Shown in pieces: positions 1 to 5,169 of a stretch of DNA of 7,127 nucleotides. The notes beneath the pieces were generated by a model. That model was not told where the DNA came from. It saw only the letters and a program-made list of their open reading frames with translations, and ran no database searches. Source of the stretch: an uncultured Bacilli bacterium (GTDB lineage Bacteria; Bacillota_I; Bacilli_A; RFN20; CAG-288). Position 1 is the stretch's first letter. Each line of letters opens with the position of its first letter. The stretch lies in NCBI GenBank assembly GCA_948525355.1, contig CAOSOP010000062.1, positions 1 to 7,127 on the forward strand, in the 5' to 3' direction. The position numbers were made by a program, and so were the translations under genes.

Positions 1-56
1 CTCGTCCGCTTCCGGGGGAAGCGTCCTCGGAGGAGCGGTGGACGGTGGAGGCGAGA
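1..56. other. GC-rich structured block of unknown identity, possibly the 3' part of a non-coding RNA
   Basis: The first 56 bases are about 70% G+C and then drop at once into A+T-rich DNA. The block can fold as a three-way junction. The closing stem is CTCG/CGAG (1-4 with 52-55) plus TCC/GGA (5-7 with 47-49). One hairpin is GCTTCC-GGG-GGAAGC (8-22), and a second arm pairs GTCC with GGAC (23-26 with 40-43). CGGTGGA occurs twice in tandem (36-42, 43-49). A GC-rich foldable stretch in such a genome usually means structured RNA, but I do not recognise RNase P RNA, tmRNA, SRP RNA, 6S RNA, rRNA, tRNA or a known riboswitch. No U-run follows, so no terminator is seen. A contig-end assembly artefact is an alternative. 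The strand is assumed, not shown. Confidence 0.35.
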
Positions 57-103
57 AAACTAGATGTAAGTTTAAAATCGTAATTTGTGAAACATTATAC
101 TTA

Positions 104-132
104 TTGTATTTATAAATAATTATTGCTATTAT
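104..132 (+). promoter_or_regulatory. Candidate promoter of the DUF3137-DUF402-tsa operon
   Basis: A TTGTAT -35 box (104-109) is separated by 17 bases from a TATTAT -10 box (127-132), and TG one base upstream of the -10 makes it an extended -10 (TGCTATTAT). The start site would be near 139, leaving a leader of about 20 bases that contains the AAGGAG ribosome site (145-150). No other good promoter is seen between the genes downstream, where gaps are 5 bases or less, so this could drive all six. Such motifs are common by chance in A+T-rich DNA. Confidence 0.5.
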
Positions 133-157
133 ATATAAAGTCATAAGGAGATTATAT

Positions 158-1537
158 ATGGAAGAAAAGAATGAAGAAATGATTGGCAGTAGTGCTGGCA
201 AAAAGTCTACTTCGACTCGTAAAACTGCAAGTAATAAATCTACTACTGAAACAAAGACGACAAGAAAACCAAGAACAACAACTAGTGCAAAGAAAAAACC
301 TGTTAAGGAAGGTGAAATGTTGCTTGGTTCAGAACCTAAGGAAATTGCTGCAAGTGAAACAACAGAGGAAGTTGTAGCACTTGAAGAAAAAAATGAAATA
401 AAAGAGGTTGAACATGTTGAGGAAACTGTTTCTGAACCCGTTGTTTCAGATAAAGTAACTGTAGAAGAAGTTACTGAAGAAGAAGCAGAAAAAGTTAAGA
501 AGGGTTTAGGTGCACAACCTACAAAAATTGCTCCTGCTGTTGAAGTTAAGCTAGAATATGATTTAACTGAAGAGGAAGCTCATGAGTCCATCGAAGAACT
601 TGTTGAGAGCAAGCGCGCGCCAATGTATAAGTTCTTGCTCAATTCAAAGATTGTTTCATATTTGATTATGGGTGCATCATTTTTGATAATGATTTTCTTA
701 CTTATTACGGTTTTGGTTAAAACACCTGAGAATTTAAATGATTTGTTCCAAGTTCTTCAATTTGTTGGAATAGGACTTGTAATTATCTTGTTAGGTGCTA
801 ACTTTATCTATTCTCACTTTATCACTAAGAAACAAAAGAAAAGAGTTAATGAATATTTGACTGACATATCTAAACTTATCTATTCTCATTGTTATGGCGT
901 TGGGGTTGGAGTTGAAAATCCTAAATTAAGTCCTAATGGTAAAATCGATGTCCAAGATGTTATCAATGCTCATTTATATACAGTCATTAATAGAGTTGAA
1001 TCTCGTGCATTAGTTACTGGAACTGTTAATGGAGTAGAATTAAGAACTGCTGATGTTGCTGTTATAGTTCCTACATCAATTACTGCTTTATCTGGTATTA
1101 AACCATCTTCAAGTCGTGCACAAGAAGCTTATGCTATTTATGGTCGTTACTTTGCATATGATAAAAAACTTTCGGCCGGAAATGCATTTATTATTTGCCG
1201 CAGAGAGAATAATTGTGTTTTACCAGATCATTTACAACATTATCAAACAGTTGATGTTGAGACATTAAACTCTTCCTTTGTTGTTTATGCCACATCAGAA
1301 GAGCTTGTTAAAAACAAACTTAATTCTGAAGTTATCGATCTATTAAATACTTTTGCTAATGAACTTCCATTACTCAATTATATTATTTCTTATAATGAAA
1401 ATGGTTTGTATGTTGCAACAACTTATAATGATGATTATATGGCTTATCCAATTAACAAGCCTGTAGTTAGCAATATCTATCAATCTGTTAAAACTCAATC
1501 TGAACAGATTGTTAGAATTTTAAAAAGTTTAAAATAA
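158..1537 (+). CDS. Two-helix membrane protein with long charged N-terminal tail and DUF3137-like C-terminal domain
   Basis: This is a 459-residue membrane protein of unknown function. Residues 1-50 are rich in Lys, Thr and Ser, and residues 51-150 are Glu/Val-rich and acidic; both look disordered. Two hydrophobic helices (about 164-187 and 197-219) form a hairpin with basic flanks (K152-R153, KKQKKR at 224-229), so both ends are predicted to be cytoplasmic. The C-terminal part (about 230-459) resembles DUF3137: an IYGRYFAYDKK segment (327-337), then the VDVETLNSSFVVYATSEELV region (365-384), then LLNYIISYNENGLYVAT (405-421). The family's role is not known to me. The start is firm: AAGGAG lies 7 bases upstream. 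It heads an operon and is followed after 5 bases by the DUF402 gene. I would put the membrane topology well above the family assignment in certainty. Confidence 0.75.
   Translation: MEEKNEEMIGSSAGKKSTSTRKTASNKSTTETKTTRKPRTTTSAKKKPVKEGEMLLGSEPKEIAASETTEEVVALEEKNEIKEVEHVEETVSEPVVSDKVTVEEVTEEEAEKVKKGLGAQPTKIAPAVEVKLEYDLTEEEAHESIEELVESKRAPMYKFLLNSKIVSYLIMGASFLIMIFLLITVLVKTPENLNDLFQVLQFVGIGLVIILLGANFIYSHFITKKQKKRVNEYLTDISKLIYSHCYGVGVGVENPKLSPNGKIDVQDVINAHLYTVINRVESRALVTGTVNGVELRTADVAVIVPTSITALSGIKPSSSRAQEAYAIYGRYFAYDKKLSAGNAFIICRRENNCVLPDHLQHYQTVDVETLNSSFVVYATSEELVKNKLNSEVIDLLNTFANELPLLNYIISYNENGLYVATTYNDDYMAYPINKPVVSNIYQSVKTQSEQIVRILKSLK
1481..1511 (+). repeat. 9-bp inverted repeat with a third partial copy in the loop
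   Basis: CAATCTGTT (1481-1489) is the reverse complement of AACAGATTG (1503-1511). CAATCTG also recurs directly at 1496-1502, so the right arm can pair with either left copy, the second with only two bases between. It lies in the coding sequence 24 bases before the stop. A repeat of this size could occur by chance in a window this long. Confidence 0.35.
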
Positions 1538-1542
1538 ATTGA

Positions 1543-2067
1543 ATGAAACCTTATCGTTTAGTTGCTTTTAAAAAAAATGGTGTTGCACATCGAATGTGGC
1601 AAAGGATAGATCTAATAAAAGAAACTGATGATTATTTCACTTTTGCTTCTTTATATCCTTCTATTACTGAAAGCAGTGGAAGAATATGGTCTAATGAAGA
1701 ACCGACTTTGTATTTTTGCCATAAGAGAGAGTTTTATAATGTCTTAGTTATGTTCAAAACAAATGGAACTATAGCTTATTATGTTAATATCGCTAGTCCA
1801 ACTACTAGAATAGATGAATATGCTTATGGATTTATTGATTTTGATCTTGATGTAAAAATGCAGGCTGATAAAACCATATCTTTACTTGATGAAGAAGAGT
1901 TTAAGAATCATGCTAGTTTTTATGGGTATTCGGATAATCTAATTGAAGTAACTAATAAAACAGTGTTAATGATAAAAGATATGATGAAAAGCGGTGAAGG
2001 TGTTTTTGACGATAGAATAAATAGAAACTTGTTAGATGAATATCGAAAGAAAAGAGTTTTAAAATGA
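1543..2067 (+). CDS. DUF402 (YgaC/Ntdp-type) nucleoside tri-/diphosphatase
   Basis: This 174-residue protein matches the DUF402 family along its whole length and most resembles the Bacillus YgaC/Staphylococcus Ntdp branch, whose members hydrolyse nucleoside tri- and diphosphates with a divalent metal. Visible landmarks are AHRMW (15-19), SSGRIWSNEEPTLYF (44-58), YYVNIASP (79-86), FIDFDLDVK (97-105) and LLDEEEF (114-120). Asn82, Asp99, Asp101 and Asp103 are the likely metal-binding acidic core. An in-frame TGA directly before the ATG rules out an earlier start. No Shine-Dalgarno sequence is visible before the ATG, which sits 5 bases after the previous stop, so translation is probably coupled. 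Its stop overlaps the tsaE start as ATGA. Family membership is strong; the in vivo substrate is unknown. Confidence 0.88.
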   Translation: MKPYRLVAFKKNGVAHRMWQRIDLIKETDDYFTFASLYPSITESSGRIWSNEEPTLYFCHKREFYNVLVMFKTNGTIAYYVNIASPTTRIDEYAYGFIDFDLDVKMQADKTISLLDEEEFKNHASFYGYSDNLIEVTNKTVLMIKDMMKSGEGVFDDRINRNLLDEYRKKRVLK

Positions 2068-2504
2068 AAAGAGAATTTGTTTCAAAAAGTTTGGCTGATA
2101 CAATCAGAATAGGTGAAGAGATTGCAAAGCTAATTCCACTAGGAAGTGTTATTGTTTCAAGTGGTGATTTAGGCGCTGGTAAAACTGCGCTAGCTAAAGG
2201 AATTGCTAAGGGTTTAGGAATTGATGATACAATTAATTCTCCAACTTTTGTAATCATAAAAACTTATGAGGGAAATAAAGCAAACTTTTATCATATAGAT
2301 GCCTATCGTCTTGAAACTGAAGAAGAACTTGTTGATATTGGATTTGATGATATTTTAGGTGAAGCCAACAGCATTTCTTATGTTGAATGGGGACAATTTA
2401 TTAAGCCACATTTAAATAAAGTAAAAAAGAATTTGTATTCGATTAAAATACAAATTCTTGATAATTATGATCGAAAGTTTGTTTTGGAGGATATATATGA
2501 ATAG
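2064..2504 (+). CDS. tsaE: TsaE, ATPase of tRNA t6A37 biosynthesis
   Basis: TsaE (YdiB/YjeE) is the cytoplasmic P-loop ATPase that supports multiple turnover of the TsaB-TsaD complex in making t6A at A37 of ANN-decoding tRNAs. The 146-residue length is typical. Signature motifs are all present: Walker A GDLGAGKT (34-41, Lys40), SPTF (59-62) in the switch I region, HIDAYRL (77-83) and YVEWG (106-110), where the acidic residue acts in the Walker B position. The start overlaps the DUF402 stop (ATGA), with only a weak AAAAGAG ribosome site, so coupling is likely. The 3' end overlaps tsaB by 8 bases and contains a perfect 13-bp inverted repeat. Confidence 0.95.
   Translation: MKREFVSKSLADTIRIGEEIAKLIPLGSVIVSSGDLGAGKTALAKGIAKGLGIDDTINSPTFVIIKTYEGNKANFYHIDAYRLETEEELVDIGFDDILGEANSISYVEWGQFIKPHLNKVKKNLYSIKIQILDNYDRKFVLEDIYE
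2427..2459 (+). repeat. 13-bp perfect inverted repeat (hairpin) in the 3' end of tsaE
   Basis: AAGAATTTGTATT (2427-2439) and AATACAAATTCTT (2447-2459) are exact reverse complements around a 7-base loop. In mRNA this is a 13-bp, mostly A-U stem that ends 37 bases before the tsaB ATG. There is no U-run behind it, so it does not look like a terminator. It may act as an mRNA processing or stability element, or have no function. Confidence 0.6.
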
Positions 2505-3108
2505 TATTTATTTGGATACAACGACTTCCTCTTTTTTGCTAGCAATCAAATGCAATGACAGGATTGAATGTAAGAAGATCGTTCAAGCTAAGCGCTCTGC
2601 GGAAATTCTTTTTCCAGAATTGGAGAATATTTTAAATTGCTTAGAGATTAAACTTAGTGATATTAATAGAATTTATGTAACAGAAGGCCCAGGTTCATAT
2701 ACTGGTTCTCGTATAGGTTTGACTATGGCGAAAACTCTTATGGTAATTAATCCAAAAATTGAGGTTTATACTACTTCATCGTTATTAGCGCTTTCTATCG
2801 GACAAATAAGTAACAATACTATCGCTTTAATTGATGCTCGTAATGATGCTTTTTTTGCGCTTATAAAGATGTCAGATGTTTATCAGAATAGCGAAAGAAT
2901 AGAATTAGCAACTGTTAAAAAATATCTTGATGAAGGATTTAGAGCGCTTGTATATGAAGGTGATATTAATAGTTTAGCTTTGCTTGAAGGATATGATGTA
3001 ATTAGCGTAGATGTATTATCTAATATGATAGATAACGAAAGTATATATAAAAGAGTTTTAGATTATAATGATATAAAACCTGTTTATCTTAAAGGAGAAG
3101 GAAGATGA
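2497..3108 (+). CDS. tsaB: TsaB, scaffold subunit of the t6A complex
   Basis: TsaB (YdiC/YeaZ) is the inactive paralogue of TsaD that dimerises with it and bridges it to TsaE during t6A37 synthesis. The 203-residue protein shows the ASKHA-type start YLDTTTSS (5-12), the family signature EGPGSYTGSRIG (63-74), LIDARNDAFFA (111-121) and the C-terminal PVYLK (195-199). It is slightly shorter than most relatives, the C-terminal half being reduced. I chose the ATG at 2497 because GGAGG (2486-2490) lies 6 bases before it and the family begins with the short hydrophobic strand found here; earlier in-frame ATGs add unrelated residues and lie deep in tsaE. It overlaps tsaE by 8 bases and rimI by 4 (ATGA). 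Confidence 0.95.
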   Translation: MNSIYLDTTTSSFLLAIKCNDRIECKKIVQAKRSAEILFPELENILNCLEIKLSDINRIYVTEGPGSYTGSRIGLTMAKTLMVINPKIEVYTTSSLLALSIGQISNNTIALIDARNDAFFALIKMSDVYQNSERIELATVKKYLDEGFRALVYEGDINSLALLEGYDVISVDVLSNMIDNESIYKRVLDYNDIKPVYLKGEGR

Positions 3109-3551
3109 ATAGGATAGTTGTTGCTGATAGATTAAGTGAAGCACAACTTAACGATGTGTTAAATCTTGAAAAACTAGTTTTTAATAAGCCATATAAGAAA
3201 GATGATATCGTTAATGATCGTTTAGCAAAGTTTTTTCTTTTATATATCGATGAAGAATTGGTAAGTTATATTTACTATAGTGGCGTAGAAGATTTTATTG
3301 AATTATATCGAATCGCAACACATGTTAATCATCAAAAAAAGGGTCATGCGAAAAGACTTTTTTTAAGTTCTTTACACTCTTTAACTTCTTTTAATAGAAT
3401 TATTCTTGAAGTTAATTGTTTTAATTCTGCAGCAATTGCTTTATATGAAAGTTTAGGCTTTAGGAAATACTATATTAGAAGAAATTATTATGAAAATGGT
3501 GATGATGCAATTTTGATGGAAAAGATTTTGAAAAGTGGTAGTGAGGAATAG
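3105..3551 (+). CDS. rimI: RimI-type GNAT N-terminal acetyltransferase
   Basis: RimI transfers acetyl from acetyl-CoA to a protein alpha-amino group, classically the N-terminal Ala of ribosomal protein S18. The 148-residue single GNAT domain has the acetyl-CoA loop HQKKGHAKRL (76-85), a QxxGxA pattern. Its C-terminal signature, LEVNCFNSAAIALYESLGF (101-119) followed by RRNYY (125-129) and DDAILM (133-138), is close to E. coli RimI. Glu102 and Tyr114 align with the catalytic pair Glu103/Tyr115 described for RimI. AAGGAG (3092-3097) lies inside tsaB 7 bases before the ATG. A place between tsaB and tsaD is conserved in Bacillota; its substrate here is inferred. It could act on several proteins. 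Confidence 0.92.
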   Translation: MNRIVVADRLSEAQLNDVLNLEKLVFNKPYKKDDIVNDRLAKFFLLYIDEELVSYIYYSGVEDFIELYRIATHVNHQKKGHAKRLFLSSLHSLTSFNRIILEVNCFNSAAIALYESLGFRKYYIRRNYYENGDDAILMEKILKSGSEE

Positions 3552-3555
3552 GACT

Positions 3556-4608
3556 ATGAAAAGTGAATATATAATTGGTATTGAATCAAGTTGTGATGAA
3601 ACTTCTATCGCAATTTTAAAAGATAATGAAGTTATTCTTTCTAATGTTATTTCATCGCAGATTGAAACACATCAAAAATATGGTGGTGTTATGCCAGAAA
3701 TTGCCTCAAGACTTCATGTTGAAAATATTGGGTATGTCTTGAATACTGCTTTAAAAGAAGCGAATATCGATAGTACCTTGATTAGTGCTGTTGCTGTTTG
3801 TGGTGGACCAGGTTTAATCGGTGGGCTTCAAATAGGAATGATTTGTGCTAAAACTCTTGCGATGTTTTATAATGTTCCTTTGATATATGTTCATCATTTA
3901 GCTGGACATATTTATGCAAATGAATTTGCTAAGAGCATGACATTTCCATTGCTTGCTGTTGTTGTCAGCGGTGGCAATAGTGAATTGGTTATTATGCGAG
4001 ATCATTTGGATTTTAATATAATTGGTGAGACACAAGATGATGCGATTGGTGAAAGTTTTGATAAGGTTGCTAGAATGTTAGATTTACCATATCCAGGTGG
4101 TGTTTCAATTGATAAATTGTGCAAGGACCATACGAAAGCGGTGATTGATTTGCCAAAACCAAAGGTTGATGGCTATAATTTATCGTACTCAGGCATTAAA
4201 TCTTGTTTAGCAAGAATGATATCTAAACTAAAAGAAGAAGGTAAATTGGACAGTGAAAAAGTTGAAGAAATTGCATGTTCAGCTGAACATGCATTTGTTG
4301 ACCAACTTTTATCCAAGATAAAAAAAGCCGCTAAGGATTATGCTGTTAAGCAAATAATTGTCGGCGGAGGAGTATCGGCTAACTCTTATTTAAGAAGCAA
4401 AATACAGGAAGAATTTAATGATAAATATGATATTGTTCTTCCTCCACTATGGTGTACGACTGATAATGCTTTGATGATAGCAAAAGTTGGACATTATATG
4501 TTAAAAAAAGGCTATATATCTTCGTATTCTGCCTGCTCAAAAGCAAATCTTTCATTAGAAAAGTATTATAAAGATTTAGCGAGCAATGAAGGCGGTAACG
4601 ATAAATAG
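3556..4608 (+). CDS. tsaD: TsaD, tRNA N6-adenosine threonylcarbamoyltransferase
   Basis: TsaD (Gcp/YgjD, Kae1 family) moves threonylcarbamoyl from threonylcarbamoyl-AMP to N6 of A37 in tRNA. The 350-residue protein carries all hallmarks: GIESSCDET (8-16), GGVMPEIASRLH (43-54), GGPGLIGGLQIG (83-94), the metal-binding VHHLAGH (112-118; His114 and His118), VVSGGNSEL (136-144), DDAIGESFDKVARML (161-175), YPGG (179-182), SYSGIKS (210-216), GGGVSANSYLR (270-280) and TTDNA (301-305; Asp303 as the third metal ligand). The ATG at 3556 fits the family N-terminus; GAGG (3543-3546) precedes it by 9 bases. It starts 4 bases after rimI and is the last gene of the operon. Its 3' end overlaps the convergent small membrane gene by 33 bp, and a 22-bp palindrome lies in its C-terminal half. 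Confidence 0.97.
   Translation: MKSEYIIGIESSCDETSIAILKDNEVILSNVISSQIETHQKYGGVMPEIASRLHVENIGYVLNTALKEANIDSTLISAVAVCGGPGLIGGLQIGMICAKTLAMFYNVPLIYVHHLAGHIYANEFAKSMTFPLLAVVVSGGNSELVIMRDHLDFNIIGETQDDAIGESFDKVARMLDLPYPGGVSIDKLCKDHTKAVIDLPKPKVDGYNLSYSGIKSCLARMISKLKEEGKLDSEKVEEIACSAEHAFVDQLLSKIKKAAKDYAVKQIIVGGGVSANSYLRSKIQEEFNDKYDIVLPPLWCTTDNALMIAKVGHYMLKKGYISSYSACSKANLSLEKYYKDLASNEGGNDK
4272..4293. repeat. 22-bp perfect palindrome inside tsaD
   Basis: The half-site TGCATGTTCAG (4272-4282) is followed without a gap by its exact reverse complement CTGAACATGCA (4283-4293). On DNA this is a two-fold symmetric site of the kind dimeric proteins bind. In RNA it gives a 9-bp stem with an AGCU loop. It encodes the Ala-Cys-Ser-Ala-Glu-His-Ala stretch of TsaD (from residue 240), and I see no protein-level reason for the symmetry. 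Confidence 0.7.
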
Positions 4609-4869
4609 AACTATTAGCAAGGAGGCAGTTGTAGTTAATACATATAACATAGCCTCTCTTTTTTTATCGACAAATGAATTAAAAATCATAAAATAATTTA
4701 TAAAAAGTATTATTACAGGAAGCAATATACCTAAAAATATATATGATCCCTCATAATAGTGGCCTATATATTTTAATATAATGGCAATTATACATGATGC
4801 ATATCCAAGAGCTTGAGAAATAATCATCATTAATTTTGTTCTTGTGCTTAAAAATCTTGTTCCACTCAT
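4576..4869 (-). CDS. Small three-helix membrane protein, unknown function (second of pair)
   Basis: I do not recognise this 97-residue protein. It has three hydrophobic helices (about 13-33, 41-63 and 74-96), a basic N-terminus and a KKR loop (69-71) before helix 3, so an integral cytoplasmic-membrane protein is expected. AGAGG (4876-4880) lies 6 bases before the ATG and overlaps the stop of the upstream 96-residue gene, supporting the start and translational coupling. It matches that neighbour in size, helix plan and several aligned residues (AS at 24-25, INY at 57-59, FN at 63-64, KK at 69-70), suggesting an old duplication. The last 33 bp run antisense to the end of tsaD. A membrane role is solid; anything further is guesswork. 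Confidence 0.75.
   Translation of the reverse strand: MSGTRFLSTRTKLMMIISQALGYASCIIAIILKYIGHYYEGSYIFLGILLPVIILFINYFMIFNSFVDKKREAMLYVLTTTASLLIVLFIVTAFIAR
4621..4665 (+). terminator. Candidate intrinsic terminator of the tsa operon, inside an opposing gene
   Basis: GGAGGC (4621-4626) pairs with GCCTCT (4652-4657; one G-U pair), followed by C and seven T (4659-4665). It begins 12 bases after the tsaD stop, the right place for ending the plus-strand operon. The 25-base loop is long, although GTTA (4634-4637) and TAAC (4645-4648) can extend pairing within it. The site lies in the coding sequence of the minus-strand 97-residue gene. Confidence 0.45.
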
Positions 4870-4878
4870 AATTAACCT

Positions 4879-5169
4879 CTAATAAGTCCATACAGCAATA
4901 GTTATATTAACTATTCCATAGATTATTATAAATGATAATAATAAATAATAAATATATTTTTTATAATAGTCTCTGTTAAATAATATATAATTTATGGCTA
5001 GTAGGAAAACTGTTATAAATAGATTCATCAATAGAAAAAAGGCCATTAAAATCATTTTATATGGTTCTTTAGCAAGAAAATTACTTATGAGATTTGAAGC
5101 AAAAAGAATAAATGATAAAAGAAAACTTAGTATAAACGAAATCAGCATTGATTTATTTGACTTAGTCAT
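4879..5169 (-). CDS. Small three-helix membrane protein, unknown function (first of pair)
   Basis: This 96-residue protein is not one I recognise. It is very hydrophobic and rich in Ile, Leu, Phe and Tyr, with helices at about 8-30, 38-64 and 72-94, a basic start (TKSNKS) and a KKY loop before helix 3. Its ATG overlaps the rqcH stop (ATGA), and its ribosome site AAGGAG (5175-5180) sits in the final codons of rqcH, so it is almost certainly co-transcribed and coupled with rqcH. The following 97-residue gene has the same design and is a probable paralogue. Ordinary A+T-rich codon use gives no sign of transfer. It could be a subunit of a hetero-oligomer with that neighbour, but this is inferred only from pairing and likeness. 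Confidence 0.78.
   Translation of the reverse strand: MTKSNKSMLISFILSFLLSFILFASNLISNFLAKEPYKMILMAFFLLMNLFITVFLLAINYILFNRDYYKKYIYYLLLSFIIIYGIVNITIAVWTY

Noticed and set aside
1..83. Possible end of a protein-coding gene: frames 1, 2 and 3 all stay open through the GC-rich block.
   Set aside because: All three frames being open reflects base composition; codon use in each is GC-rich and unlike every other gene here, and none resembles a protein I know.
183..377. 64-codon open frame inside the first gene.
   Set aside because: It lies wholly within a good gene in another frame, has no ribosome site, and arises from the low-complexity Lys/Thr/Glu tail.
804..888. Direct repeat TTATCTATTCTCA at 804-816 and 876-888.
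   Set aside because: Both copies encode Ile-Tyr-Ser-His in the same gene; short, only two copies, so probably coincidence.
1952..2257. 101-codon minus-strand open frame across the DUF402-tsaE junction.
   Set aside because: It is antisense to two strongly supported genes, has no clear ribosome site, and its translation resembles no family.
2458..2496. Earlier in-frame start for tsaB.
   Set aside because: It would add 13 residues not found in the family, and GGAGG at 2486-2490 clearly serves the ATG at 2497.
3535..3555. Earlier GTG start for tsaD.
   Set aside because: It adds seven unrelated residues inside rimI; the ATG at 3556 matches the usual TsaD N-terminus.
4272..4293. LexA/SOS box reading of the tsaD palindrome.
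   Set aside because: Bacillus-type boxes read GAAC-N4-GTTC; here the order is GTTC-N4-GAAC, and the site is deep in a coding region.
4503..4534. Minus-strand terminator after the 97-residue gene (AGGC...GCCT then a T-run, read on the minus strand).
   Set aside because: The stem is only four base pairs with a long unpaired middle; it is too weak to call.
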